Part shown: positions 38,663-48,087 of the stretch, piece by piece
Layout of the letters: the number at the start of each line of letters is the position of its first letter
Position numbering within the stretch: position 1 is the stretch's first letter
NCBI RefSeq assembly: GCF_011369485.1
Contig: NZ_VXCA01000001.1
Coordinates: forward strand, 1 to 64,000
Source: Pseudomonas atagonensis
GTDB lineage: Bacteria > Pseudomonadota > Gammaproteobacteria > Pseudomonadales > Pseudomonadaceae
Reading direction: 5' to 3'
Length of the DNA stretch: 64,000 bases
Program-made: the position numbers and the translations under genes
Notes under the pieces: model-generated
Seen by the model: the letters and a program-made list of their open reading frames with translations, nothing else
Told to the model about the DNA's origin: nothing
Database searches by the model: none

Positions 38663-41600
38663 TCATGCCGACACCTCTTCGGAATCGGTATTGGTTTTAC
38701 CGAAACGACGGCCGAGACGGTCGAAATACAGGTAGATCACTGGCGTGGTGAACAGCGTCAACACCTGGCTCACCAGCAATCCACCGACCATCACCAGACC
38801 CAGCGGCTGGCGCAATTCAGCACCGGAACCGGTCGCCAGCATCAGTGGCACCGCGCCAAACAACGCCGCCAGTGTGGTCATCAGAATCGGCCGAAAGCGC
38901 AGCAGCGCCGCCTGATAAATCGCCTCCTCGGGCGCCATGCCCTGGTTACGTTCAGCGTCCAGGGCGAAGTCGATCATCATGATCGCGTTCTTCTTGACGA
39001 TGCCGATCAGCAGAATGATGCCGATGATCGCGATCATGCCCAGGTCATTGCCGCTGAGCAGCAGCGCCAACAAGGCACCGACCGCCGCCGACGGCAGGGT
39101 CGAAAGAATGGTGATCGGGTGGATGTAACTCTCGTAGAGCACGCCGAGCACGATGTACATGGTCACCACCGCCGCCAGAATCAGCAGCAGGGTGCTCGAC
39201 AGCGAAGCCTGGAACGCTTCCGCCGCGCCCTGGAATTGCGTCTGCACGCCAACCGGCATGCCAATGTCTTTCTGCACTTGCTCGATGATGTCGACTGCAT
39301 GACCCAGCGCGACACCGGGGGCGAGGTTGAACGACATCATCACCGCCGGGAACTGGCCGATGTGGGTAATCGCCAGTTGTGCCTGACGCTCCTCGACGTG
39401 GGCCAGACTCGACAGGCGCACTTGCGCGCCGTCCGTGGTTTTCACGTGAATCTGATCCAGCGCCTGCGGGCCGATTTTCTCCCCGGCCTGCGCCTGCAGG
39501 ACTACGCGGTACTGGCTGGCCTGCGTGTAAATGGTCGAAATCTGCCGCTGGCCGAAGGCGTCGTACAGCGCGTCGGTGATGTTGGCCACCGAAACGCCGA
39601 GGCGCGAAGCGGCATCGCGGTCGATGACCAGATAGACCTGCAAGCCTTTGTCCTGCAAGTCACTGGCAACGTCGGTCAGCTCTGGCCGTTGCGCCAGTGC
39701 TTCGACCAGCCGGCCGCTCCACTGACTGAGCAATTCGGAGTCCGGCGAGGACATGCTGAACTGATACTGCGTGCGGCTGACCCGGTCTTCGATGGTCAGG
39801 TCCTGCACCGGTTGCATGAACAGGCGAATGCCGACCAGTTTGTCCAGTTGCGGTTGCAGCCGAGTAATCACTTCGCTGGCGCTGAGGTCACGCTCGCCAT
39901 GGGGCTTGAGGTTGATCAGCAAGCGACCACTGTTGAGCGTGGCGTTATCGCCATCGACACCGATGTAGGACGACAGGCTTTGCACCGCCGGATCTTCAAG
40001 AATGATTTTGGCCAATGCCTGTTGCCGCTCGCCCATGGCGGCGAAGGAAATCGACTGTGGCGCCTCGGAAATGCCCTGAATCACCCCGGTGTCCTGCACC
40101 GGGAAGAAGCCTTTGGGCACGACCATATACAGGAATACGGTCAGCGCCAACGTGCCGATAGCCACCAGCAGCGTCAGTGGTTGATGCTTGAGTACCCACT
40201 GCAACTTGCGCCCGTACGCGGCGATCATCCAGTCAATGCAGGCGCCGCTGGCCCGGTAGAAACGGCCCTGCTCGTGTTCTTCCGGCTCACGCTTGAGCAG
40301 GCGCGCGCACATCATCGGCGTCAGCGTCAGTGAAACCACGAGGGAAATCAGGATCGCCACGGCCAAGGTGATAGCGAATTCACGGAACAACCGCCCGACA
40401 ACGTCGGCCATGAACAGCAACGGGATCAACACCGCAATCAGCGACAGGGTCAGGGAAATCAGGGTGAAACCGATCTGCTTCGCGCCCTTGAGCGCGGCCT
40501 GCATCGGGCTGTCACCCTCCTCGATAAACCGCGCGATGTTTTCCAGCATCACGATGGCGTCATCTACGACAAAACCGGTGGCGATGGTCAGGGCCATCAA
40601 GGTCAGGTTGTTGACCGAGAAACCGGCGAGGTACATCACGCCGAAGGTGCCGATCAGCGACAGCGGCACGGCCACCGAAGGAATGATCGTCGCACTGGCG
40701 CGCCGCAGGAACAGGAACGTCACCATTACCACCAGTGCAATGGCGATCAGCAGTTCGTGCTGTACGTCAGTGACCGAGGCGCGAATGGTCTGGGTACGGT
40801 CGGTGAGTACGGTGACATCAAGGCCGGCCGGCAGGTTGTCGGTGATGCTCGGCAGAAGTGCCTTGATGCGGTCGACTACCTCGATCACGTTGGCGCCGGG
40901 TTGACGCTGAATGTTCAGCAGCACCGCCTGATTCTGGTTGGCCCACGCGGCCAGACGCTCGTTCTCGGCGCCATCGACGATTTCCGCGACATCCTTAAGC
41001 CGCAACGGCGCGCCGTTCTTGTAGGCGAGGATCAGGTTGGAGTAGTCCTTGGGCGACGTCAGCTGATCGTTGGCATCGAGCATCGAGACCCGGGTCGGGC
41101 CGTCAAAGTTACCTTTCGGCTGATTGACGTTGGAGGCGCCGATCAACGTGCGCACGTCCGACAGGTTCAGGCTGTTGGCGGCCAGCGCCTCCGGATTGAC
41201 CTTGATCCGCACCGCCTGACGCTGGCCGCCGGCGATGCTGACCATACCGACGCCGCTGATCTGGGCGATTTTCTGCGCCATGCGCGTGTCGACCAGGTCA
41301 TTGAGCTTGGGCAGCAGCATGGTTTTCGAAGTGATGGCCAGAGTCAGCACCGGGGTGTCCGCCGGGTTGACCTTGTTGTACACCGGTGGTGCCGGCAGAT
41401 CGGTCGGCAGCAGATTGGTCGCGGCGTTGATCGCGGCCTGTACCTGCTGCTCGGCGACGTCCATGTTGATGTCGAGGCTGAAACGCAGGGTCAGCACCGA
41501 GGCGCCGCCGGAACTGGTCGAAGCCATTTGGGTGAGGCCCGGCATCTGGCCGAACTGGCGTTCAAGCGGCGCGGTGACGGCGCTGGTCATCACATCCGGA

Positions 41601-41764
41601 CTCGCGCCCGGATACAACGTCATGACACGGATGGTCGGGTAATCGACCTGCGGTAATGCCGACACTGGCAACAAGCGATAAGCAATCAGGCCGGCCAGAA
41701 CAATGGCCAGCATACTCAGGGTGGTGGCTACCGGACGGAGGATGAACAGCCGCGAAATGTTCAT
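38663..41764 (-). CDS. muxB: RND efflux permease MuxB/MdtB-like
   Basis: This second RND permease of the same pump has 1033 residues and starts [22 protein letters not shown]4 contains [20 protein letters not shown] with both proton-relay Asp residues. The periplasmic porter loops and the C-terminal [20 protein letters not shown] block are intact. The start overlaps the muxA stop by four bases. With MuxA, MuxC and OpmB it would form a tripartite exporter; in P. aeruginosa the orthologue affects sensitivity to aztreonam, macrolides, novobiocin and tetracycline. Confidence 0.93.
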   Translation of the reverse strand: MNISRLFILRPVATTLSMLAIVLAGLIAYRLLPVSALPQVDYPTIRVMTLYPGASPDVMTSAVTAPLERQFGQMPGLTQMASTSSGGASVLTLRFSLDINMDVAEQQVQAAINAATNLLPTDLPAPPVYNKVNPADTPVLTLAITSKTMLLPKLNDLVDTRMAQKIAQISGVGMVSIAGGQRQAVRIKVNPEALAANSLNLSDVRTLIGASNVNQPKGNFDGPTRVSMLDANDQLTSPKDYSNLILAYKNGAPLRLKDVAEIVDGAENERLAAWANQNQAVLLNIQRQPGANVIEVVDRIKALLPSITDNLPAGLDVTVLTDRTQTIRASVTDVQHELLIAIALVVMVTFLFLRRASATIIPSVAVPLSLIGTFGVMYLAGFSVNNLTLMALTIATGFVVDDAIVMLENIARFIEEGDSPMQAALKGAKQIGFTLISLTLSLIAVLIPLLFMADVVGRLFREFAITLAVAILISLVVSLTLTPMMCARLLKREPEEHEQGRFYRASGACIDWMIAAYGRKLQWVLKHQPLTLLVAIGTLALTVFLYMVVPKGFFPVQDTGVIQGISEAPQSISFAAMGERQQALAKIILEDPAVQSLSSYIGVDGDNATLNSGRLLINLKPHGERDLSASEVITRLQPQLDKLVGIRLFMQPVQDLTIEDRVSRTQYQFSMSSPDSELLSQWSGRLVEALAQRPELTDVASDLQDKGLQVYLVIDRDAASRLGVSVANITDALYDAFGQRQISTIYTQASQYRVVLQAQAGEKIGPQALDQIHVKTTDGAQVRLSSLAHVEERQAQLAITHIGQFPAVMMSFNLAPGVALGHAVDIIEQVQKDIGMPVGVQTQFQGAAEAFQASLSSTLLLILAAVVTMYIVLGVLYESYIHPITILSTLPSAAVGALLALLLSGNDLGMIAIIGIILLIGIVKKNAIMMIDFALDAERNQGMAPEEAIYQAALLRFRPILMTTLAALFGAVPLMLATGSGAELRQPLGLVMVGGLLVSQVLTLFTTPVIYLYFDRLGRRFGKTNTDSEEVSA

Positions 41765-43068
41765 GCGCCCTTCTTGGCCTTGTCAGTCACAGCGGCGTCC
41801 GGCGCGTTGGCGGCGGATTTGCCTTGCAGGTGCTCGGTCGGGGTGGTCGGTACTTGATTGCTGTCGTTGACCACTTCCACTTCGCTGCCTTCCTTGAGGC
41901 GATCGGTGCCTTCCAGCACCACACGATCACCGGCCGCGAGGCCTTCCGTGACCACAGTGTTCTCTCCGTCGCTGGCGCCGATCTTCAGTTGGCGAATGGT
42001 GACTTTCTTGTCACCGTCCAGCGCATAGACGAAGGTGCCGTTGGTGCCGAACTGAATCGCTGCCGACGGCGCCAACACCACACCCTTGAGGGTGTCGGCC
42101 AGCAGGTGCACGTTAACGAACTGATTGGGGAACAACGACTGATCACGGTTTTCGTAACGGGCCTTGAATTTCAGCGTACCGGTGGCGACGTCGATCTGGT
42201 TGTCGAGGCTTTGCAGCACGCCGGTGGCTTGCAGTTTGGTGTCACCGCGATCCCACGCTTCGGCCGGCAGTTTCGCACCACTGCGGTAGCGGGCGAGCAC
42301 GGTTTCAAGGCTGTTTTCCGGCAGCGTGAACGCGACGCTGATGGGTTGAGTCTGGGTGATCACCGCGAGGAACGTGGTGTCGTTGGCGGCCACGAGGTTG
42401 CCGACATCGACCTGACGCAGGCCGACACGACCGGCAATCGGCGCGCGGATTTTGGTGAATTCAAGATTGAGCTTGGCGTCGTTGACCGCCGCCTGATTGG
42501 TCTTGACCGTGCCGAGGTACTGGCCGACCAGGGCTTCGGCGGTGTCCAGCGTCTGTTTGGCGATGCTGTCCTCTTTGAACAGGCCGCGATAACGCTCGAC
42601 ATCGACCTGGGCGTTTTTCAGTTGCGCCTGATTCTGCAGCAAGGTGCCTTCGGCCTGGAGCAAGGCGTTCTGGTAAGGACGCGGATCGATCTCCGCCAGC
42701 AAGTCGCCGGCCTTGACCATCTGGCCTTCTTCGAAGTTGATCTTCACCAGTTCGCCGCCGACCCGGCTGCGCACGTTGATGGTGTTCAGCGCCGTCACCG
42801 TGCCCAGTGCCTTGTAATAGAGAGGGAAATCACCCGTCACCGCCGGTGCCACGCGCACCGGAATCGGCCCGCTGCCACCGCCGAAGCCCGGTCGCATCAT
42901 CCCCGAACGCCCGGTATGCCCGGCCGCAGCCTTGTCGCCACCCTCCTTGTGGGCTGAACCGGCCGGCCAGAATTTCCAGCACAGTACGGCGATAACCAAC
43001 AAGACAAGCAGGCTGATCAGCCAGCGACGGGAGTTGCGTGGGGACGATTGCATGGAGTGATTAACCAT
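41761..43068 (-). CDS. muxA: RND periplasmic adaptor MuxA/MdtA-like
   Basis: This is a membrane-fusion protein of 435 residues linking the permeases to OpmB. A single N-terminal helix ([18 protein letters not shown]) anchors it. The lipoyl halves ([20 protein letters not shown] and [20 protein letters not shown]) flank a coiled coil with [21 protein letters not shown] charged tail follows. Two in-frame ATGs lie close together (43068 and 43053), and neither has a strong ribosome binding site, so the start is uncertain by five residues. First gene of the operon, with a triple direct repeat upstream. Confidence 0.92.
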   Translation of the reverse strand: MVNHSMQSSPRNSRRWLISLLVLLVIAVLCWKFWPAGSAHKEGGDKAAAGHTGRSGMMRPGFGGGSGPIPVRVAPAVTGDFPLYYKALGTVTALNTINVRSRVGGELVKINFEEGQMVKAGDLLAEIDPRPYQNALLQAEGTLLQNQAQLKNAQVDVERYRGLFKEDSIAKQTLDTAEALVGQYLGTVKTNQAAVNDAKLNLEFTKIRAPIAGRVGLRQVDVGNLVAANDTTFLAVITQTQPISVAFTLPENSLETVLARYRSGAKLPAEAWDRGDTKLQATGVLQSLDNQIDVATGTLKFKARYENRDQSLFPNQFVNVHLLADTLKGVVLAPSAAIQFGTNGTFVYALDGDKKVTIRQLKIGASDGENTVVTEGLAAGDRVVLEGTDRLKEGSEVEVVNDSNQVPTTPTEHLQGKSAANAPDAAVTDKAKKGA

Positions 43069-43134
43069 TGGGCGCGTGGGCTTCTTTTACAGGAGGCTGA
43101 ACGATAAGCACTGGTGGGGGTAAAGCAAAGCAGC

Positions 43135-43161
43135 TTTACCGGCAATTTACCTTCAACTTAC
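43135..43161 (-). promoter_or_regulatory. Triple 11-bp-spaced GTAAA repeat upstream of muxA (CpxR-like site)
   Basis: On the - strand the sequence reads GTAAG-N6-GTAAA-N6-GTAAA, with repeat starts exactly 11 bp apart. OmpR-family regulators bind such direct repeats; CpxR recognises GTAAA-N5/6-GTAAA, and CpxR control of RND pumps is known in Enterobacteria and P. aeruginosa. It lies 67-93 bases before the muxA start. Confidence 0.55.
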
Positions 43162-43192
43162 GTTTCAAGGTGTGAGGCAAAACACTGATACA

Positions 43193-43226
43193 CAAATGAA
43201 AACGGCCTGGACAGGGCCAGGCCGTT
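43193..43226 (-). terminator. Rho-independent-like terminator of tpx
   Basis: AACGGCCTGG and CCAGGCCGTT form a 10-bp stem with a 6-base loop (43201-43226). On the - strand it is followed by TTTTCATTT. It lies 31 bases past the tpx stop. Confidence 0.7.
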
Positions 43227-43256
43227 AACAATTGTAAAGCGCTTGTTTCAGAACAC

Positions 43257-43757
43257 TTATTTCAATACGGCCAGTGCTGCGTCGTAGTTTGGTTCTTCAG
43301 CGATTTCCTTGACCAGTTCGCTGTGCAGGACGTTGTCGTTTTCGTCCAGAACCACGACGGCACGGGCAGTCAGGCCTTTCAGCGGGCCGTCAGCGATGGC
43401 CACGCCGTAGTTTTCGATGAACTCGGCACCGCGCAGGGTCGACAGGTTCTGCACGTTTTCCAGACCTTCGGCGCCGCAGAAACGGGCCTGAGCGAATGGC
43501 AGGTCAGCGGAGATGCACAGCACCACGGTGTTGGCGACGTCGCTGGCCTGAGCGTTGAACTTGCGTACAGAAGTAGCGCAGGTCGGGGTGTCGACGCTTG
43601 GGAAGATGTTCAGCACTTTGCGCTTGCCGGCAAAGTCTTTGAGGGTAACGTCGGACAGATTGCCGGCAACCAGAGAAAAGGCTGGCGCCTTGGAACCGGC
43701 TTGTGGCAACTGGCCGTTGACTTGAACCGGATTGCCTTTAAGGGTGACTTGAGCCAT
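43257..43757 (-). CDS. tpx: Thiol peroxidase Tpx (atypical 2-Cys peroxiredoxin)
   Basis: Tpx reduces H2O2 and alkyl peroxides using thioredoxin. The 166-residue protein has the peroxidatic Cys in [15 protein letters not shown] (near residue 60) and the resolving Cys in [10 protein letters not shown] (near 94), both intact. [15 protein letters not shown] is the typical N-terminus. ATG 43757 follows AAGGACTCAAGTC on the - strand; the 12-residue upstream extension was rejected. Confidence 0.96.
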   Translation of the reverse strand: MAQVTLKGNPVQVNGQLPQAGSKAPAFSLVAGNLSDVTLKDFAGKRKVLNIFPSVDTPTCATSVRKFNAQASDVANTVVLCISADLPFAQARFCGAEGLENVQNLSTLRGAEFIENYGVAIADGPLKGLTARAVVVLDENDNVLHSELVKEIAEEPNYDAALAVLK

Positions 43758-44065
43758 GACTTGAGTCCTTCTGATGTTTTGATTGGAAAGCATGCAAGAG
43801 GCCGAAGTTAACCACGAAATTGTCCGACGACCTATGCCCTCGCTGAAATTGTTGGGCGACTGCGCGAAAAATTGTATACAACCGCTTGATTACAGCAACA
43901 GAAAAGTCACTTCAGCCGTTGCAGGCCGGGCATGGCGGACACATTCCGAAAGGCGTCGATGCTTGTTAAAACGCAGATCCGCATCTTTTATTTAGTACGC
44001 CTGTCGATTCACGCTGCGGTCGTTCGACTAATCAGTGAATCCCCACCTTCCACGGAGTAACTGCC
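43758..44065. other. Divergent intergenic region between tpx and the YciI-like gene
   Basis: The 308-base region holds no plausible gene. Promoters for both flanking genes should be here. A perfect 10-bp palindrome lies at 43872-43881. The rest is relatively AT-rich around 43860-43920, which is compatible with promoters. Confidence 0.4.
43872..43881. promoter_or_regulatory. TTGTATACAA palindrome, possible GntR-family operator
   Basis: A perfect 10-bp dyad of the TTGTATACAA type seen in operators of FadR/VanR-like GntR regulators. It lies between divergent genes, but no GntR gene of that kind adjoins. Pattern only. Confidence 0.25.
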
Positions 44066-44491
44066 ATGCGATTCATGATCCTTGTCAAAGCCAGTGCCGA
44101 TTCCGAAGCCGGCGTCATGCCCAGCGAAGAGTTGCTGACCGCCATGGGCAATTTCAACGAAGAACTGGCCAAGGCCGGCATCCTCGTTGCCGCCGATGGC
44201 CTGCATCCCAGCAGCAAAGGCGCGCGCGTGCGGTTCTCGGGCGCCAACCGCACGGTGATCGACGGGCCGTTCATCGAAACCAAGGAGCTGGTCGCCGGTT
44301 ACTGGATCTGGGACGTGAAATCGAAAGAAGAAGCCATCGAATGGGTCAAACGCTGCCCGAACCCGATGCCGGGCACCGATTCGGACATCGAAATCCGCCA
44401 GATCTTCTCCGCCGAGGATTTCGGTGAACAGTTCACCCCGGAGTTGCGCGAGCAGGAAGAGCGCATCCGCGATCAGGCAAAGAAGCCCTGA
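44066..44491 (+). CDS. YciI/DGPF-domain protein
   Basis: This 141-residue soluble protein of the YCII-related superfamily has the hallmark DGPFIETKELVAGYWIWDVK and the N-terminal strand MRFMILVKASADSE. Such proteins are ferredoxin-like dimers. Some are fused to sigma factors of the SigJ type, but none adjoins here. Function unknown. The ATG follows GGAGTAACTGCC. Confidence 0.9.
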   Translation: MRFMILVKASADSEAGVMPSEELLTAMGNFNEELAKAGILVAADGLHPSSKGARVRFSGANRTVIDGPFIETKELVAGYWIWDVKSKEEAIEWVKRCPNPMPGTDSDIEIRQIFSAEDFGEQFTPELREQEERIRDQAKKP

Positions 44492-44788
44492 CCCGACTTG
44501 CAAATGCAATGCGATCAACCTGTGGGAGCGGGCTTGCTCGCTCCCAAAAGGGTTGAAGTTGTCAGCGATAATTTCGACAAGAAACCCCACAAGTTGCGTG
44601 CTAACTCTTTAATACACATTTTTTCCGTGATCCTGCACACAAAACCAAAGAATTAATCCATTCGACTGGCTAACCCCCGATTAGCTGCTAGCTTCAATCA
44701 GACGTGTCCTACAGGCTTGATAAGAAAGGGATTACACCGTAGCGGCCAAGAAGTGCTGCGTTGTCCATAAGACACTAGGGAATCGGGG
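44492..44788. other. Intergenic region with a half REP hairpin
   Basis: Just after the YciI-like stop, TGTGGGAGCGGGCTTGCTCG, then CTCCCA (44521-44546), folds into a short GGGAGCG/CGCTCCC hairpin, a shortened REP that may end the transcript. The remainder is AT-richer and must hold the promoter of the exported-protein operon starting at 44789. I see no confident -35/-10 pair. Confidence 0.5.
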
Positions 44789-45580
44789 ATGAAGTTCAAT
44801 CGATTGGGGAAGACTCTGTGTCTGGCGAGTTCGCTTGCCGCCGCATGCTGCGCGCAGGCGGATAATGCCGAGGACTCCAATAAAAGCAACAACCCGCTGA
44901 GCGTCGCACCGGGCGCCAACCTGCAGGATTACTACACCCCCAGGCTCTACGACTCCAACGCCCACACCAATGACGTCCTGCTGCGCGGCACCTTGCCGAT
45001 TGCGCCCAATGACTTTATCGGCGTGCCGCAGCTGGTTCGCGCCACTTTGCCGATCAGCACCCGTCCCGACCCGCACAACGGCTACAGCACCGGCATCGGC
45101 GATCTCAATCTGTTCGATATTTTCATTCTGAAAACCGATGGCGTGCAGCTCGGGATCGGCCCGCTGATCACCGCCCCCACCGCTGAACAGGACGAACTCG
45201 GCACCGGCAAGTGGCAAGGCGGACTGGCCGCAGTGGCCATCGACTCGTCGCCCCGCGGGCTGCTTGGCGCCCTGGTGCAATACCAAAGCTCGTTCGCCGG
45301 CGACAACGACCGCCCTCACGTCGAAAGCGCAACGCTGCAGCCGTTCATCATCCATAACCTGGAAAAAGGCTGGTACCTGCGCTCCACCGGCACCTGGACC
45401 TTCGACCTGAAAAATGACACCCATTTCATCCCGATAGGCCTGGGCGTGGGCAAAGCCTGGAAGTCCGGCGGCAATATCCTCAACGCCTTCATCGAGCCGC
45501 AGTGGACGGCCGACCGCAAGGGTGATGGCCTGCCGCAGTTCACCCTCTACACCGGGATCAACGTGACATTTGGCAAATAG
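44789..45580 (+). CDS. Exported beta-barrel-like protein (transporter-like, unknown substrate)
   Basis: The 263-residue protein has a signal peptide (LGKTLCLASSLAAACCAQA, cleavage near 25). The mature part is rich in alternating strands: ANLQDYYTPRLYDSNAHTND, TGIGDLNLFDIFILKTDGVQ, GWYLRSTGTWTFDL, LYTGINVTFGK, ending in a barrel-like strand. This fits the loosely defined outer-membrane 'transporter' proteins of the MetA-like superfamily. It starts a three-gene run: the DUF1254 gene is 10 bases downstream. It may form an outer-membrane pore or be a membrane sensor; the role is not known. Confidence 0.7.
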   Translation: MKFNRLGKTLCLASSLAAACCAQADNAEDSNKSNNPLSVAPGANLQDYYTPRLYDSNAHTNDVLLRGTLPIAPNDFIGVPQLVRATLPISTRPDPHNGYSTGIGDLNLFDIFILKTDGVQLGIGPLITAPTAEQDELGTGKWQGGLAAVAIDSSPRGLLGALVQYQSSFAGDNDRPHVESATLQPFIIHNLEKGWYLRSTGTWTFDLKNDTHFIPIGLGVGKAWKSGGNILNAFIEPQWTADRKGDGLPQFTLYTGINVTFGK

Positions 45581-45590
45581 GGAATCCGCC

Positions 45591-47003
45591 ATGAGGACCG
45601 CCATTAAAGCCGCCGGTTACAGCCTGATGACCATGTTCGTCAGTTGCGGCGTCGGCGCACAGGGTTTCAGCGCCACTCCCGACGAGGCCCGCGCCATCGC
45701 CAAGGAAGCCTATCTGTACGGTTTCCCCGTGGTAGAGATGTACAAAACCCTCTACACCCAGGCCGTCGACAGCAAAAGCCCGAACTACAAGGCGCCGTTC
45801 AACCAGATCGGCAATACCGCCAAGGCTTTCACTGCGAAGGACACCGCGTTCGTCACGCCAAACGCCGACACGCCCTACTCCTTCGTCTGGATGGATTTGC
45901 GCGCCGAACCGTTGATCCTCACCCTGCCGCCCATTGAGGAGCATCGTTATTACTCGGTGCAATTGATCGACGCTTACACGCAGAACTTCGCCTATCTGGG
46001 CACGCGCAGCACCGGCAACAACGGCGGCCATTTCATGATTGCCGGCCCCGAATGGGAGGGCCAGCAACCGCTCAACATTGACCGGCTGCTGCGCAGTGAA
46101 AGCAACATCGCCTACGCCCTGTACCGCACGCAGCTTTTCGATGAAAAGGATCTGGCCAAGGTCAAGCAGATCCAGAAAGGCTACAAGGTCGAAACCCTGA
46201 GTCACTACGTCAAAGAGAAAGCCCCGGCGCCGGCGCCAAAGGTCAGCTGGCCGAAACCGACGCCGACCATGAGCGAAACCCCGGACCTGTTCCGCTACCT
46301 GAATTTCATGCTCGCCTTCACCCCGCCGCAGGACGTCGAGAAAGACCTGCTCGCGCGGTTCGCGAAAATCGGCATTGGCGCCGGCGAGCCGTTCGATCTG
46401 AAGTCCCTCAGCGCCGAACAGCGCCAGGCGCTGGAGGACGGTATCAGCGACGCCAGGGCCGAGTTCGCCGCTTTCAAGAAGGACAAGGTCGATACCCACC
46501 AGGTTACCAGCGGCGATTTTTTCGGCACCCGCGATCACCTCAAGGGCAATTACCTATACCGCTATGCCGGCGCCAACATGGGGATTTTCGGCAACTCCGC
46601 CGAAGAGGCGAATTACATCGGCTATTTCGTCGACAAGGATGGCCAGCCAGTCGACGCCTCGAAACACGATTACACCCTGCATTTCGACAAGGGCGCCCTG
46701 CCCCCGGCCGATGCGTTCTGGTCGCTGACAATGTACGACGCGAAGAACAAATTGCTGGTCGCCAACCCGCTCAATCGTTACCTGATCAACTCGCGAATGC
46801 TCGCGGATCTGAAACTCGATGCCGACGGTGGACTGACGCTTTACGTGCAGCAGAAAAATCCCGGCAAGGATAAACAGGCAAATTGGCTGCCGGCGCCGAA
46901 CGGGCCGTTCTATGGGGTGCTGCGTCTGTATCTGCCGCAGCCGCAGGTTGCCAGCGGCGAGTGGAAGATGCCGTTGTTGACCCCGGTCGACTCAAAACAA
47001 TAA
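45591..47003 (+). CDS. DUF1254/DUF1214 exported protein
   Basis: A 470-residue protein with a signal peptide (AGYSLMTMFVSCGVGAQG). The DUF1254 domain spans ~25-230 (AKEAYLYGFPVVEMYKTLYT; FVTPNADTPYSFVWMDLRAE). The C-terminal DUF1214 part carries DAFWSLTMYDAKNKLLVANP and NRYLINS. The family is widespread and poorly characterised, and is often near outer-membrane porins. Flanked by two exported barrel-like proteins 10 and 12 bases away, it probably acts in the periplasm with them. Confidence 0.9.
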   Translation: MRTAIKAAGYSLMTMFVSCGVGAQGFSATPDEARAIAKEAYLYGFPVVEMYKTLYTQAVDSKSPNYKAPFNQIGNTAKAFTAKDTAFVTPNADTPYSFVWMDLRAEPLILTLPPIEEHRYYSVQLIDAYTQNFAYLGTRSTGNNGGHFMIAGPEWEGQQPLNIDRLLRSESNIAYALYRTQLFDEKDLAKVKQIQKGYKVETLSHYVKEKAPAPAPKVSWPKPTPTMSETPDLFRYLNFMLAFTPPQDVEKDLLARFAKIGIGAGEPFDLKSLSAEQRQALEDGISDARAEFAAFKKDKVDTHQVTSGDFFGTRDHLKGNYLYRYAGANMGIFGNSAEEANYIGYFVDKDGQPVDASKHDYTLHFDKGALPPADAFWSLTMYDAKNKLLVANPLNRYLINSRMLADLKLDADGGLTLYVQQKNPGKDKQANWLPAPNGPFYGVLRLYLPQPQVASGEWKMPLLTPVDSKQ

Positions 47004-47015
47004 GCGGAGACAGTG

Positions 47016-47966
47016 ATGGTCAAGCCTTACGTTGTGCGCCCGTTACTGGCGCTGTGCATATTCGGTAGCCCTGCGTTGTTCGCAGCAGAGGGCGGGGTCG
47101 GTCGGCCGATCACTGGCCAGCAAGTGTTCTCCAATGCCGGGGTGGTGCCACCGGCTCCGGGCTGGGTCGTGTCGCTGACCAGCATCTGGTACGACGGTTC
47201 GATCAAGGGCAGCGGCGGTGCGCCGATTTCCGGTGAAGTCAGCGCCGGGATCGACATGAAAGTGTCTTACACCATGGCCAACTTCACCCACGTCTGGGAC
47301 ACCGGCCCGGGCAAATGGAATTACGCTTCGGCCATCGGCGTGCCGGTGCAGTACACCGACATCAACGCCAGTGTCACCGGTTCGCGTGGACGCACCCTCG
47401 GCGACAGTGATTCCGGCACCCAGTTCGCCGATGCGCTGGTGACGCCGATTGCCGCCGGTTATCACTTCGACGAACTCAATCACATCGCGTTTTCCCTGCC
47501 GATCTACGTGCCGACCGGCGCTTACAACGAAAACCGTCTGGCCAACCCCGGGCAGAACAATTACACGTTTATGCCCACCGTTGCCTTCACTCATCTGGAC
47601 GGCAAGGGCGGCGAATTCACGCTGTCGAGCGGGCTCGAGTTCTACACCGAAAACGACGCCACCGATTACCGCAACGGCGACATTTTTACCCTCGACGCAC
47701 TGTGGACCCACGGTTTGGGCAATGGCTGGAGCGCCGGCCTGGCCGCCGGTTATGTGCAGCAGATCAGCGACGACAAAGGTGATACCGCCGACTCGCTCAA
47801 CGGCTTTCGCGGACGCTCGGTCGGTGCCGGCCCTACCGTCGGCTGGAGCGGTAAGTTCGCCGACACGCAGGCCAGTTTCAGCGCGCGCTGGGTGCCGGAG
47901 TTCGACACCAAGAATCGCCCCGAAGGCGACGGCATCAGCGCCAACATGACCCTGGCGTTTTTCTAG
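47016..47966 (+). CDS. MetA-like outer-membrane protein (phenol MetA pathway family)
   Basis: This 316-residue exported protein has a signal peptide (VRPLLALCIFGSPALFAAEG) and barrel-like strands typical of PF13557-type proteins: AGYHFDELNHIAFSLPIYVP, TGAYNENRLANPGQNNYTFM, and a C-terminus ending MTLAFF. Such proteins are thought to import hydrophobic compounds across the outer membrane. The ATG at 47016 directly follows a GTG; AGCGGAGA lies upstream. Third gene of the DUF1254 run. An AAGGAG follows the stop and leads to a small open frame. Confidence 0.82.
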   Translation: MVKPYVVRPLLALCIFGSPALFAAEGGVGRPITGQQVFSNAGVVPPAPGWVVSLTSIWYDGSIKGSGGAPISGEVSAGIDMKVSYTMANFTHVWDTGPGKWNYASAIGVPVQYTDINASVTGSRGRTLGDSDSGTQFADALVTPIAAGYHFDELNHIAFSLPIYVPTGAYNENRLANPGQNNYTFMPTVAFTHLDGKGGEFTLSSGLEFYTENDATDYRNGDIFTLDALWTHGLGNGWSAGLAAGYVQQISDDKGDTADSLNGFRGRSVGAGPTVGWSGKFADTQASFSARWVPEFDTKNRPEGDGISANMTLAFF

Positions 47967-47978
47967 AAGGAGCCAGGG

Positions 47979-48071
47979 ATGCGGTCTGTTTTTCAGTGGG
48001 ACGACCTGATTAGTAGACGCTGGAATTTCCGTCTATCGTTCATTCCGGTCATTGCGACGTTCATGTTTTGA
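47979..48071 (+). CDS. Candidate 30-residue small protein before moxR
   Basis: Between the MetA-like stop (47966) and moxR, an ATG at 47979 has AAGGAG six bases upstream and opens a 30-codon frame: MRSVFQWDDLISRRWNFRLS followed by FIPVIATFMF. It ends TGA at 48069-48071, and the moxR ribosome binding site starts immediately after. The C-terminal ten residues are hydrophobic. Too short for homology by eye. The tight fit and strong ribosome binding site are the only support. Confidence 0.35.
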   Translation: MRSVFQWDDLISRRWNFRLSFIPVIATFMF

Positions 48072-48087
48072 GAAGGAAGCACACGTC

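Noticed and set aside
44024..44590. Open frame antisense to the YciI-like gene
   Set aside because: Shadow frame; the + strand product has the DGPFIETKE hallmark.
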